A stretch of DNA of 64,000 nt from Orobanche coerulescens (GCA_033398695.1 CM065802.1:206665096-206729095), one strand, 5' to 3'. Counted from the stretch's first letter, positions 34,957 through 46,606 are shown. Program-made: numbers and translations. The notes: generated by a model from the sequence alone, not told the origin.

Positions 34957-35995
34957 TGTTGACTCAAAATGTATTTTGATTATTACATTCAAAACATTTA
35001 ATTAGATCAATCTCGGCTCGATAATATTTTGAAGGAGCTAAATAAAGCTAGCGCACGCTACTCATCATATAGTAGCGCACGCTATCGGGATATTCATATA
35101 CAGCCCAGACAAGTCAGATGCAGCCAAGTGAAGTCGCCTGATCGATAGCGCACGCAAGCTATTCAATGTTAGTGCACACTAAGCAACTACAGTTAGCGCA
35201 CACTATACAGTAAAAATAACGCACGCTATCGTATTATTCCAGAGGACAGTGAAGATTGGAAGGAAATCAGAAATGGTTATTGCGCACGCTACACATATCA
35301 TCTTACATACGCTAAAGCAAGGATATAGCGCACGTTACTGCTCAGTTCTAGCGCACGCTACCAATATTACGGTCTGTAGTCCAGTAGCTACTGGACTCAA
35401 TTCGTTAAGGCCTTTACGTACGCTACACAAGGTAACGTACGTTAATGAAAGAAATCAGTAGCGCACGCTAAGGTATAGGCATTAGCGCACGCTAAAAGGA
35501 GTCAGCATATTACCGTTTGAATTTCTACCGTTGGAAGGCAAGAGTCAATGCAGATCCGGAAAATCTGGAAAAGTTGGATTTAATTAATGCTAGCGCACAC
35601 TATGCATACTTGCTAGCGCACGCTAATCGTAAATCTAGCCGTTGGATAAAGAGTCGTTGGAGAAACAATCGGACATTGTCAAAGTCAAGATCGAAGACTA
35701 GTTGACCAGACGTTAACGCACGCTACCAATACATTACTAGCGCACGCTAGACATGGTATTTTACCGTTGCAACAGTCTTTGTGACCGTTCAGAGATTCCA
35801 AGTCAGAAACCGATAGCGCACGCTACAAGGCACTATTAGCGCACGCTAATAGTATGTTTTTCAGCATTTGAAGGATGGATCTCACCTATAAATACCCGAA
35901 GGACTTGGGTATCAAATACACAACTTCAAGCATTCAAGCATACAAGCATACAAGCAATCAAAGCATTCTTGAGCTCCGTTTTATATCTTTTATTG
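34957..35995 (+). repeat. S 3' LTR, part 1 (U3, motif array, start of R)
   Basis: It matches 20587-21625 with 13 substitutions and no indel. The motif array is at 35049-35848 and the TATA box at 35887-35894. It breaks off at TATTG, where A is inserted. Confidence 0.96.
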
Positions 35996-37398
35996 TCTAG
36001 GTCACAAGTCGTCCAGGAACAAGTCTAGAGGGGGGGGGTGAATAGACTTGTTGAAACTCTTGATCTCTTTTTTCAAGAAGAGTGAGTTTCTTCAGCTGAT
36101 AGTTAAACAAATGACTTGGAGTCGTTTGTTCTTGGATAAGTGCGGAAGTCAGCTGATGACAGATAGAAATCAACTTAATGAAACACTTAACAATGTATGC
36201 AGCAGTTAAAGTATGATGCAGTAAAACAGTAAATAACTCAGGCAATTATAGTGGTCTCAGAGGTGGGGTAATCCTCTACTAATCCACTTTTCTCCAAACG
36301 AGTTGGAGATGAATTCACTATAATTTTCAACCAGTGATAAATATTACAGTGATTCAAACCACACTACAACAGCTTCCAACCAGTGGAAATCCGTGCCGTT
36401 GTACACACTTGACTGCCTTGCACCTCTTGATCCTCGATCCTCGGATGCCTTTACAGTCTCTTACTTCAACCAGTGAAGTACCCCGTACTCAAGATTATAG
36501 ACAAGAGTTTTTGTCTTCTCCAACTTAAGAGCTTCCTTAAGTATGAACTTTTAGATCTGCTCTTTTCACGATGCTATTGATTGCTTTAGATTGCTTGATT
36601 GCTTTGATCGCTTGAATGTATGTTCGCACCGGTAGTTGCTCAGTTTCAAATCTTCGGATATATATAGATCACGATCTCTGAGCTTTTTCCTTGTAGCCGT
36701 TGCAATTCTTTTGAACAAATCCGTCCGTTGGAGGGAGACTTCATTGTTTAATCTTTCTGAACGTTGCAAGACTGGATTCCCATTATTTAATTTTATCTTC
36801 CGACCGTTGTGAAGACTTCTGCATGTGAGCGCCGAATCTTTTGAATATAAAATGATTAAAGTCTTCAAGGTGGGTCTGGATGATCTATTTAAATCATATC
36901 TCTTGCGGGAATAACTCCAATTTGTCTCTTCACGTTGCATGTGAGCTTTCCGTAATACTTGACTTTTCAACGCATGCTGACGTGGACTTGGAGTACTTGG
37001 CTGCATTTGAGTAGGCTGATATGCAGCTAACATCTCTGCATGTGTCCTCTCACTGCTCATTGTTTGTGACTTATCCGGTCGTAACTTCCCGAGGTACCTC
37101 ATGCCGCACCGTCAAACTTCTCTGATAAATTTTGTTGACCAGAGCTACTCTGACTGGACTCGGCTGTTCCTCTTTGATGGACTAAGCTGTACTTAGTACT
37201 TTGCCGTTTTTCAGCCTAACTAATTTTTGGCCTACAGAAGATACTCATTTGGTTCTTCTTTAAATTTAGCCAAGTTTTATACTTAACATATTTGGCCTAT
37301 GGAAGATACTCATTTGGTTCTTCCTTACATTTTGCCAAGTAATAAACATTTGATTTTATATTTATGACATCATCAAAATCTAACAAGTATTCCTAACA
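35996..37398 (-). repeat. A 3' LTR
   Basis: Its outer end reads TCTAGG where the other copy has TGTAGG, so the terminal dinucleotide has mutated. It contains two tandem copies (about 65 bp) of a TTTGGCCTA(C/T)(A/G)GAAGATACTC unit near 37220-37350 and a TATATATA at about 36657-36664 (minus strand). Confidence 0.94.
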
Positions 37399-37413
37399 AA
37401 TTCCCCCTATTTT
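37399..37413 (-). other. Polypurine tract of A
   Basis: Minus-strand AAAATAGGGGGAATT directly precedes the LTR start TGTTAGGAATACTTG. Confidence 0.85.
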
Positions 37414-37846
37414 GATGATGGCAAAACTAAGTAAGAAATCAAATGACCAAGTCTGCACTTAAGTGCAAGACACAAACTGAAATCAGTCTAATATTGAGAC
37501 AACTGGAAATTGTCATTCAACAGACTGCTTATAAAATTTTCTGACTTGTTTATTATTGAAATTTTACAAGAAAGTTTTAAGTACATAAAACATTACAAGT
37601 AAAAGAAATAACTAAAAGTCATCTGCCTCTTCCTCTGCCTCTTCGAATAGGCTGCTTGGCAGGCTTGAATGGTTTGGCTCCAATTAGTCTCATCTTGACT
37701 GGAGCAAGACCATATTTCCTCTTCACAACAAGTGCTGCGAAGTCTTGTTCTTGCTGGGATGTGAATCTGTTCTCAAGACACAATTGCTTGATCTCTCTTT
37801 GAAGCGCTAACTCATTAAGTTCACCGTCCAGATGGGTCGGTGCTTC

Positions 37847-40654
37847 CTATGCTCTGAAAGAGGGAATCATAGGATAAGCATTTTGATCTTTAGCGTGCTT
37901 CTTCAGAACAGCCCAAAGCTTCGGATGGATTTCTTCCATGAAGTTTATGAAAATTTCCTGTGGGGAGAGTTTATCATCCTGGAGTAGTTCCCAGATGTAA
38001 TAGTCTTTGATGAACCTCTTCTTTGCAGATCCCCACATCTCAAGAGCTTCAAATGGAATAAAGTCTTCAACAAACCACAGCTCCTTCCCTTCCCATTCTA
38101 GAGTAGGTTCAAAACCACCTCTAGTCCTTCTTCCCTTTCCTTCAGGCTGGATAGCCTGGTCATCTGGATCCACAACTTCCTTTCTCTTCAGACTTGAGGG
38201 TCCTTCAATTTGAGGGACATCCTGCTTCTTCTTGCTTCTTATTTCTCTCTCTTCCCCCTGAACTCTCTCTTCCACCTTTTTGCCAGCATCAACAAGGGTG
38301 GTTAATTGCTGTTCCATTCTGCTCATCCAATCAGACATGCCAAATGGCATTCTGTTGTTGGTAGAGGGAGGGGGCTGAGGAATCTCTCTCTGTAGAAGGG
38401 TGTCTATCTTGGCATTTATTGACTGAAGGTCAGGAGTGACCTGAGATGATAGCAGCTCTCCAATAGTATATTTGACGATTTGCCTGATCAGCTCAGTCAT
38501 GGTAGGAGATATCTGAGCTGATGGAGAGTGCTCTCCTGATCCTTCTGCAAAGGAACCACTAGACTGCAGGCTCCTGTCTGCAGCTGGTAGGTCAGAGAGG
38601 GTTTTCTCCGGGGTCTCTGACCTGGAGTCTTCAGCCAGCTCTGCGTCTAGGCTGGTGTACCTGGCAGGTACCTCAGTCCTATCTGCAGCTTCGTGAATAG
38701 GCTCTGGCTCCGGCTCTGGTTCTGGCTCCTTGTCTTCTTCTCTCTCTTCCTCTTTCTCTTCTTCTTTCTTTTCTTCAGAGTTTTCTTTTCCTTCTTCCTC
38801 ATCTTTTTCTTTTTCATTTTCCTTTTCTGCTCTTGCATCTCTTCCATCATCATTATCATCATCATCATTCTTATCATCATCCTGCTCCTTCTTTTCTCCT
38901 TCATCATCCTCATCCTCCTTTTCTTCTTCATCTTTTTCTTGATCTACCTCTTCTCCTTCTTCTTCATCTCCTTCATCAGCAAATTCTTCTGTCTTCTCAA
39001 TTTCTTCTGGCTGTTTTTCAACTGGAATATTTTCTTCTGTTTTTCTCTCTTCTTCGTCTTCTTCACCCACCAAATCAATAATTTCATTATCTCCATCTAC
39101 TTCTTCAATCCTAATCTCCTTTTTAACTTCCTCCTCCTCCTCCTCTCCAAAAATACCATCAAAAATGCTGAGCATGATAGAATGGATAAAGTGGTCCATG
39201 TTTGTTTTAAAATGGGACATGAACCATTTATCCTGGAGGATTAAAGCTAAGTCTGATTCTTTGCAAAATTCAATCAGAACCTCCTCAGTGGCTTGGGGAT
39301 ATTCCCAACCACTAGTTGCAATGTAGTTTTGAAGATTTGTAAAAGTCATAGTTTTGAAAGATTTCCACTCTTCAAAAATATGTACAAAAGAGTGTTTTAC
39401 TGCTTGTGGCTTAACAAGCTGGAGTTGTTCAATAGAAAGGTTGAAGGTATTATTTTCTAACAGGTTAAAAGTATAATCAGCTTCAGGAATAGAGATTATT
39501 AGACCTGCTTCTTCTTCTTCAGATATGTAGACTGGGGGGGTGAGAACAGGTACAATCCGAGTTTCAGTGGTGTCTGGTGCAGGCATGTTTTCAGGATGGA
39601 TTGGTGATCGAACTGAGGGGCTGGCAAGGTGTTCAGATTGCTCTCCCTCGCTAAACTGCAGTTTCCTTGGCCTCTTAGGAGAGGGTTCCGGTGATGACTG
39701 CAGAGCAGAGGGTCCTTCAGGGGCTAGTCCCCGTCTCTTGAATCTGACTGCAATGGGTGTATCGTCGGACTCGTTGTCGGACTCGACTGCAGTTGGGATA
39801 TCAGCTGCAGGTCTGTCCGACTCTTCTGATGAGTAGTATCTTGGGTATGTTCTTGAGTCCGGCAGCTCCTTCAACAACTGAGCTGCTTTCCCAGTGCCTC
39901 CGACTTTCTTCTTCTCATGGTCCATATGACCAAGCCTTTTATTGGGGTGGAAAGGGTCAGTGTTTCCCTTAGCCACTCCGGTCTTCTCCAAAAACCAATT
40001 GAGATGCGTTCCGAATGCCAGCTTTGTCTTGAACTTCTTCTCATCATCAAGCCACTCGACCTTGTTCACCTCGCGCACGAGTTGCCTGAAGAAGTAGTCT
40101 GCCCAATCGACTTCTTCTTCCTGAATCAACGCACCCAACACCATAAACTTCGACGACGATAGTTGATCATAACTGCCCGCCATCCCCATGACTATTTTGT
40201 TGGTAATATCCAACGCAACACGATAAATCCTTTTTAGTTCATTCCTTTTGGCTGTGAATTTCAATTTTTCCGGGATATTTTCGACCTTAATCTTTTTCCA
40301 GGTATCGGCGGCGGATTGCTTGAGAGCTTCGACCGCTAAACCACGGTGCTTCATCCCGAAGACAGAACGAATCGTCTCTCGATCTATGCTGACAGGTACT
40401 CCGCCGACTGTGCTGTGAATCCCGTCTTGAATTAGATAGGCTTTGCGATAGAACTCAACGACATCCTCTTTGAACAGATGTTGTGGGTTGATGTCGAGAA
40501 ATGGGTAGATCCCATTAAGCTTCATTGCCCGAATTAGATTGAACATGTCATAGTCCTCCAGATTGGCTTCTAGTAAGCCTTCAAAGTCGACAACCATCGA
40601 GAATATGACCTGGTCTTTCACCGACTTCAAATTCACTCCTTCGAAAGATGCCAT
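37847..40654 (-). CDS. A ORF3: 935-residue protein of unknown function
   Basis: The frame is uninterrupted from ATG at 40654 (MASFEGVNLKSVKDQ) to TAG at 37847. Residues about 1-250 resemble S ORF3 (DVVEFYRKAYL, SVFGMKHRGL, DWADYFFRQLVREVNK). Residues about 500-655 are an extreme Glu/Asp/Lys tract ending in EPEPEPEPEP. Around 735-830 lie coiled-coil-like segments, then a KRKE basic patch and a conserved-looking end (WFVEDFIPFEALEMW, ELLQDDKLSPQEIF). Past the TAG the same frame stays open 75 more codons to TGA at 37619-37621 and ends RRGRGRGR, so the TAG may be a recent nonsense change. No signal peptide or membrane helix is visible. It lies 530 bp after pol with its own TATA box. A nucleic-acid or chromatin-binding role is only a guess. 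Confidence 0.88.
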   Translation of the reverse strand: MASFEGVNLKSVKDQVIFSMVVDFEGLLEANLEDYDMFNLIRAMKLNGIYPFLDINPQHLFKEDVVEFYRKAYLIQDGIHSTVGGVPVSIDRETIRSVFGMKHRGLAVEALKQSAADTWKKIKVENIPEKLKFTAKRNELKRIYRVALDITNKIVMGMAGSYDQLSSSKFMVLGALIQEEEVDWADYFFRQLVREVNKVEWLDDEKKFKTKLAFGTHLNWFLEKTGVAKGNTDPFHPNKRLGHMDHEKKKVGGTGKAAQLLKELPDSRTYPRYYSSEESDRPAADIPTAVESDNESDDTPIAVRFKRRGLAPEGPSALQSSPEPSPKRPRKLQFSEGEQSEHLASPSVRSPIHPENMPAPDTTETRIVPVLTPPVYISEEEEAGLIISIPEADYTFNLLENNTFNLSIEQLQLVKPQAVKHSFVHIFEEWKSFKTMTFTNLQNYIATSGWEYPQATEEVLIEFCKESDLALILQDKWFMSHFKTNMDHFIHSIMLSIFDGIFGEEEEEEVKKEIRIEEVDGDNEIIDLVGEEDEEERKTEENIPVEKQPEEIEKTEEFADEGDEEEGEEVDQEKDEEEKEDEDDEGEKKEQDDDKNDDDDNDDGRDARAEKENEKEKDEEEGKENSEEKKEEEKEEEREEDKEPEPEPEPEPIHEAADRTEVPARYTSLDAELAEDSRSETPEKTLSDLPAADRSLQSSGSFAEGSGEHSPSAQISPTMTELIRQIVKYTIGELLSSQVTPDLQSINAKIDTLLQREIPQPPPSTNNRMPFGMSDWMSRMEQQLTTLVDAGKKVEERVQGEEREIRSKKKQDVPQIEGPSSLKRKEVVDPDDQAIQPEGKGRRTRGGFEPTLEWEGKELWFVEDFIPFEALEMWGSAKKRFIKDYYIWELLQDDKLSPQEIFINFMEEIHPKLWAVLKKHAKDQNAYPMIPSFRA

Positions 40655-40746
40655 TTCTGCAAATAGAGGATTTTAGTGTATATTTTTGCTCTGAAATATC
40701 TAGGGTTTCTGTAAGCGTAAAGAGTAAAGTGAAAGGTCTTCTTTCC

Positions 40747-40754
40747 TTATAAAG
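40747..40754 (-). promoter_or_regulatory. Putative TATA box for A ORF3
   Basis: Minus-strand CTTTATAAGG lies about 93 bases before the ORF3 ATG. The leader between them contains AGAAACCCTAG and ends TTTGCAGAAATGG. It parallels the TATA box found before S ORF3. Confidence 0.5.
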
Positions 40755-41183
40755 AAGATGAAAAGATGTTTGTATTAGTTTATTATATATTTGAACGGTG
40801 GTACGCCTTTTGATATTCTTTTTGAATTTCAAATTTGAATCGGTGGCCCAATTTAAAATTCGACGGTTGATTCTGATTGGGCATCGTAGAGGTTGATTTA
40901 ATAGGCGTTTGACGCGTGTATTAAAATTGCCACTTGGTTGATAAAAATGTATATTTAAATGCCATTCATTAGCCAAAATTAATATTATAAATGTGGCAGA
41001 TAATAATTAAATATTCAGAGGTCAGTTTAGAAAACTTAGCTGGTCTGATTTGTTGACTGTTGACCACTCTGCAACAGGTGAGTTGACTTCTCGCCTGGTA
41101 TTCTGAACAGCTAAGTTGCTTCGTCTGGCCTTTGTCTTCTCGCCTGCATCAGCTAGGCTGATTCTGGGGGTCCGTCCTTTCTT

Positions 41184-44100
41184 TTAACTTGCTTCAATAC
41201 TAGATTCCCAATCTAGTAATCCAAGGTCTCTGCTCAGCTCTAGGAATCTTTCTTCTGGCAAGGGTTTAGTGAAGATGTCAGCTATTTGGTAGTCTGTGCT
41301 GACTCTTTCAACTCTAACCCTTTTGTTAAGCACATGGTCTCTAATGAAATGGTGCTTAACATCAATGTGCTTCGTCCTTGAATGCAAAACTGGATTGTTG
41401 GTTATTGCAATAGCACTATTGTTGTCACACCAGATTGGAACATCGTTGGCAATTATATTATAGTCCCTTAACTGTTGTCTGATCCAAAGGATCTGTGCAC
41501 AACAGCTACCTGCAGCTAGGTATTCTGACTCTGTAGTGGAGATAGAGTTAGAAACATGCTTCTTGCTAAACCACGATATCAGTCTGGTTCCTAGGAATTG
41601 ACACGTTCCACTAGTGCTCTTCCTGTTGATTTTGCATCCTGCGAAATCTGCATCTGAGTATCCTGATAGCTCGAAGTTGTCATCCTTGGGATACCATAGT
41701 CCAACATTAATTGTAGACTTTAGGTACTTAATTATTCTCTTGGATGCATCTAGGTGTGATTGCTTCGGCTTGGACTGGAATCTTGCAAAAACTCCAACTG
41801 CATATGATATGTCTGGCCTGCTTGCAGTGAGGTACAGAAGAGATCCAATGAGTCCTCTGTAGTGGGTTGAGTCCACTGATATGCCTGCCTCGTCTGCATC
41901 CAGGTGAGTACTTGTGCTCATTGGGATTCTTGCGGGCTTGGCTGATTCCATTCCATATCTCTTGATAAGATCTCTGGTATACTTTGCTTGGTTGATGAAA
42001 ATTCCTTTTTCCATATGCTTAACTTGTAATCCGAGAAAGAAGTTAAGCTTTCCCATCATACTTATCTCAAATTCTCCTTGCATGAGGTTGGAGAATTTCT
42101 CGCATAGCTCTGGATTGTTTGATCCGAATATGATGTCATCCACATAAATCTGGACTATTAATATGTGGCCTTCGTGCTCCACTCTAAATAGGGTCTTGTC
42201 CACTTTCCCTTTGCAAAATCCATTTTTCTCAAGAAACACAGACAGTGTTTCATACCATGCTCTAGGTGCTTGCTTGAGTCCATACAGAGCCTTCAACAGC
42301 TTATAGACTTTGTCTCCTTTGACAAAACCTGGGGGTTGCTCTACATAGACTTCTTCTTCTAGGATTCCGTTCAAAAACGCACTCTTTACATCCATCTGGT
42401 AGACTTCAAAGTCCTTGAATGCAGCATATGCGAGGAATAGTTTGATGGCTTCTAATCTTGCAACAGGTGCATAGGTTTCATCAAAATCTATTCCCTCACA
42501 TTGTGCATAACCTTTTGCTACAAGTCTGGCTTTATTCCTAACAACAGCTCCGTCTTCATCACTCTTGTTTTTATACACCCTTTTGGTGCCAATAACTTTC
42601 TTGTGATCAGGTCTGTCTGTTAGTTCCCAAACTTTGTTTCTTTCCATCTGCTCCAATTCCTCTTGCATGGCATTGATCCATGAATAATCTTCCAAGGCTT
42701 GTTCTGTAGTCTTAGATTCAATTTGTGACATAAAGCATGAGAACATCGCCATTCCTGCTGGTAGGGTTGACTTTCTCGTCTTAACTCCATCAGTCAACTT
42801 TCCGATAATTTGCTGAATTGGGTGATCCTTGAGCCATTTGGGGATCTCGTCCTCTTCTGGGTTTGTTCCCCCTGTTGGATTGCCCTGATGGTTATCCGCA
42901 TCAGCTGGGTTCTGGTCTGCAACTGGATCAGCTACCGCCTTGTCATCTGCAGCTTGGTTCTGATCTGCAGATGAGTCTTTGTCGACTCCATTGGTCTTCT
43001 TCACAAGCTGGATCAGATAGGTTTGGTGATCCTGTCTGATCTGCAGTTGGGTCATCAGGCTGGTCTGCAGGTGAGTCCACCATTCCAGTGTCCTGTATAA
43101 TGACTTCTTCAAGGGTTGCTGATTTGAGCTTGTTCTCAATTAGCTCAACTTGTTTCCTGTACTCAACGGTAGATTCATCAAAAACAACATGGGGTGTTTC
43201 CTCCACAACTAAGGTTCTTTTGTTAAAAACTCTATATGCCTTGCTTCTTGGGGAATATCCCATAAAGAGACCGTCATCAGTTTTAGCATCAAAGGCATTT
43301 AGCTGTGTTTTACCATTGTTGTGGATGAAACACTTACAACCAAAAACATGAAAGTAAGCAACAGTAGGAGTTCTATTATTCCAAACCTCATAGGGAGTTT
43401 TCCCATATCTCCCTACTATCATACTCTGCTGCGGGTGTGACAGTTTGTGTTGACACTTGACCCGAACCTTTTGGGTAGGTCCGCTTCTGCAATCATGGAC
43501 CTTGCTGCTTCCTTCAGGGTTCTGTTCCTTCTTTGAGCAACACCATTCTGCTGGGGTGTCCTGGCTGCAGAGAGTTCATGCTGGATCCCATTCTGATCGA
43601 TGTAATCAGTTATTGCCTTGTTGAGAAACTCTCCTCCTCTATCTGATCTGATCTTGATTATGGAGATGGATTTCTCATTCTGGATCCTTCTCAGCAGCTC
43701 AGGTAACTTGGTCAGGGTTTCACTTTTCTTGTATAGGAAAATGATCCAAGTGTACCTTGAATAATCATCTACTACTACAAGGGCATGTTTTCGGCTGCTC
43801 AAAGTCCTTGGCTTGATAGGGCCAAATAGATCTATGTGGAGTAGATCTAAGATCCTTGTTGTGAGCGTTGTAGGTCGGCGGCTTGACGATGCATTGGTGC
43901 CTTTCCCTTCGACATGCATCACAGTGCTTCCTTCTTGAATGCTTCATTTGGGAGTCCTCGACCCGACACGAGCTAATCTTGTTGATGGCTTTGAAGTTTA
44001 GGTGACATAGTCTTTTGTGCCACAGCCATCCATTCTCAGCTACTGTCTTGGATAGAAAATAGGAGTTAGGTGTTCCTGTGTTCCAATCAATCATGTAGAC

Positions 44101-44822
44101 ATCTCTTCTACGGAAACCTTGTAGCTTTATTTCTCCAGATAAGATGTCTATCACCATACACTTCAAGATGGTGAAGACAACTAGATTTTTCTCGTCACAG
44201 AACTGGCTTATGCTCAGGAGGTTGTACTTGAGCCCTTTGACATAATGGACTTTGGATATCACAATGTTTCCTCGGTGCAGCTCTCCAAAGCCTTTTGTCT
44301 GTCCTCTAGAGCTATCTCCAAAGGTTACATCGGGACCTCTTTCTTTGATGTATTTGGTCAGCATCTTTTTGTTCCCGGTCATATGCCTCGAGAATCCAGA
44401 GTCTACAAACCATTCTTCACCTCCAAAATTTGAGCTTGAGGAGATGTGGTTGTAGTCCTTCCACCTTTTCTGCAATTAAATAAGCAGAGATTTAGGTACC
44501 CAAATTTGTGTAGGTCCTTTGGGGTTAGTTGGTTTCCTGGAGAATTGATTTCTCCTTGGATTATAGAAATTGTTATTATTATTATTATAACCCTTATAAT
44601 GTGTCTGTGGTCGAGGTCTGAATCTCCTGGTTGGATTGTATACCGGATATTCCTCAAAATTTTGATAGTGTGGGCCATTTCTAAATCTAGGCTGAGACCA
44701 TTTATTAAATCTTTGTGGTCTCCACACTTGTTCATTTTGGTAATTAGGATAACCTTGAGGTTTCCATCTGCCCCTCCCATTATGAAATCTATTTTTGGCG
44801 AGTTGTTGGTAATAGTGGGCAT
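41184..44822 (-). pseudogene. A pol: protease, integrase, RT, RNase H
   Basis: A gag-end piece with PTQIWVPK (44478-44727) is followed after a TAA by the protease WFVDSGFSRHMTG. Next come the GAG-pre-integrase region and integrase (43419-43922: RSDRGGEF, then RTPQQNGVAQRRNRTLKE). In the last block Gln (CAA) replaces the catalytic Glu that normally follows NGVA. Frames shift near 43800 and 43420. The long frame 41184-43139 is intact: an acidic repeat-rich linker ([20 protein letters not shown]), then RT with [11 protein letters not shown] and the catalytic YVDDIIFG, then RNase H ([31 protein letters not shown]). RT and RNase H look complete, but the polyprotein as a whole does not. Confidence 0.94.
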
Positions 44823-44914
44823 GTTATGCTGGTCTTTGCTTTTATGCAGGCCTTTGCTGGTCGTCGCTGTCTAGGTGGTATGCGGTGTAACACATTTGCG
44901 ACTAGAGGTTTGAC

Positions 44915-46540
44915 TTAGTGTTGCTGTTTTGAATATCGGTTTATATACGAGCTCGTGATCGAGACTATTGTTTCTCCCTTGATAAACTTGGTTTCAGAAC
45001 TAGAGGGAGTGTGAGAATCATATCCAAGGCCTAATTTGGTATATAGTGACCTTTTATAAGTACACAATTCTCCCAGAGTTGAAGACGCCTTCAGGGAGGT
45101 TATTTCCTGCGCCTGAGTTTTGTTTATCTGAGCCAGCTTAGTAATCTCAGCTTTGGCATTAGCAAGTGCAGCTGATTTTTCTTTAAGTAAAATGGTTAGC
45201 CGGTCTATCTCAGCTGTATTTGCGTGGTTTTTAAAGTCAGCTGTAGTTGTCTCAACCTTATTTAGATCTAGGCTGAGTTTTTCGAAATCATTTTTCAGCT
45301 GCCTATTCTCATCTTGCAGCTGAGTCTTCTCTGCTGATACAGCTTGGTGTGCAGATTTGAGTGTTTCAAAATCTTTAAATAACTGATTTACCGATTCATG
45401 TAGATCCATATCTTGTGACATGGCTGAGCTATTATTTGAACCGGTGGGTTTAGAAGTTACCTCTTCATCAGCTAGGTTTGCCATCAGGCAATCATACTCC
45501 TCGTCTTCATCAGAAAAGAAACCGCTGCTTGATTCGACATGCTCCTGGTCTTCTCCAATGAGGGCCTTTCTTCTATCTTCCTTTCTGCCCACCTCCTTCT
45601 TGGTTTTGTCCTTCTTGAGCTCGGGACAATCCATTTGTATGTGTCCTATTTTGTGACAGTTGTAGCACTCTACTTTCCAGTTTCCAGCCTTCTGGTTCCT
45701 TCTTGGATTCTCCTTATAGTTTTTCTTATACTTGGAGTAGTTCTTTCTGAAATTGCTGAATCTTTGCATTATGAAAGCCATTTCTTCCTCAAAATCTAGT
45801 GGATTTGGAGGTTTCACATCAGATAAGCTCTTGGCAGGGGACTCGGCTGCAAATGCGATTCCCTTCTCTGCAGGCTCAGTTGAGGATGAACTTGGTAGTT
45901 CGAACTCATAAGCCTTCAGATCAGAGAACAGCTCCTGAATCTTTATTTTATTCAGGTCCTTGGACTCTCTCACAGCTACGGCCTTCATGCTCCATTCGGG
46001 GTTGAGAGATCTGAGGACCTTTAGTGCCATTTCCCTGTTGCCATAGGTTTTGCCCAGGGAGTTGATCTCATTAATAATTTCAGTGAACCTTGTGTCCACT
46101 TGATCTATGGATTCACCATTCTTCATTTTAAAGTTGTCAAATTTTTGGATAGCAATTGACAGCTTGTTTTCCTTGATCAGCTCCGTTCCTTCACACATTA
46201 GGGCTAATGTGTCCCAAATTTCTTTGGCATTCTTACAGTTCTTGATCTTGACCATGGTGGATTTGTCAAGAGTTTGATATAACACATCTCTGGCCCGGTT
46301 GTCAAGATTGGACAGCTTTCTTTCTTCGGGAGTCAGCTCCGTCCTCTTCTTAGGAATCTTTTCTGGCCTCCCAGCTGCGATCTCCTCTGCTGTGTTGTCC
46401 TTCTCAAAGATGAATGGACCGTCTTCAATGATGCACCACATGTCGTCATGGATTGAAGATAAGTGTGCCTGCATACTTATCTTCCACAGATCATACTCGT
46501 CAACTGAAAAGACAGGGAGTCTAGAGTGCATGTGTTCCAT
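44915..46540 (-). CDS. A gag, 541 residues
   Basis: Start chosen at 46540 (MEHMHSRLPVFSVDEYDLWK). An upstream in-frame ATG at 46699 would read through the primer site and LTR end. Domains: a DUF4219-like N-terminus; a UBN2/copia-type gag domain at about residues 77-215 (KNAKEIWDTLALMCEG, LRSLNPEW); a zinc knuckle CYNCHKIGHIQMDC near 291; an acidic stretch; and a long coiled coil at about 373-488. It forms the particle and packages RNA in related elements. The family's usual C-terminal QIWVPK motif lies beyond the stop in another frame, so the C-terminus is probably cut by a frameshift near 44900. Confidence 0.9.
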   Translation of the reverse strand: MEHMHSRLPVFSVDEYDLWKISMQAHLSSIHDDMWCIIEDGPFIFEKDNTAEEIAAGRPEKIPKKRTELTPEERKLSNLDNRARDVLYQTLDKSTMVKIKNCKNAKEIWDTLALMCEGTELIKENKLSIAIQKFDNFKMKNGESIDQVDTRFTEIINEINSLGKTYGNREMALKVLRSLNPEWSMKAVAVRESKDLNKIKIQELFSDLKAYEFELPSSSSTEPAEKGIAFAAESPAKSLSDVKPPNPLDFEEEMAFIMQRFSNFRKNYSKYKKNYKENPRRNQKAGNWKVECYNCHKIGHIQMDCPELKKDKTKKEVGRKEDRRKALIGEDQEHVESSSGFFSDEDEEYDCLMANLADEEVTSKPTGSNNSSAMSQDMDLHESVNQLFKDFETLKSAHQAVSAEKTQLQDENRQLKNDFEKLSLDLNKVETTTADFKNHANTAEIDRLTILLKEKSAALANAKAEITKLAQINKTQAQEITSLKASSTLGELCTYKRSLYTKLGLGYDSHTPSSSETKFIKGETIVSITSSYINRYSKQQH

Positions 46541-46606
46541 TATAGAGTGAGAGTTAAGATATATATATCTAATATAGATCTGGTTCGTGAAATGAATGAA
46601 CCAACC

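Noticed and set aside
38693..39244. 183-codon plus-strand frame rich in Phe, Leu and Ile
   Set aside because: It is the antisense of the Glu/Asp/Lys tract of A ORF3; codon complementarity explains its composition.
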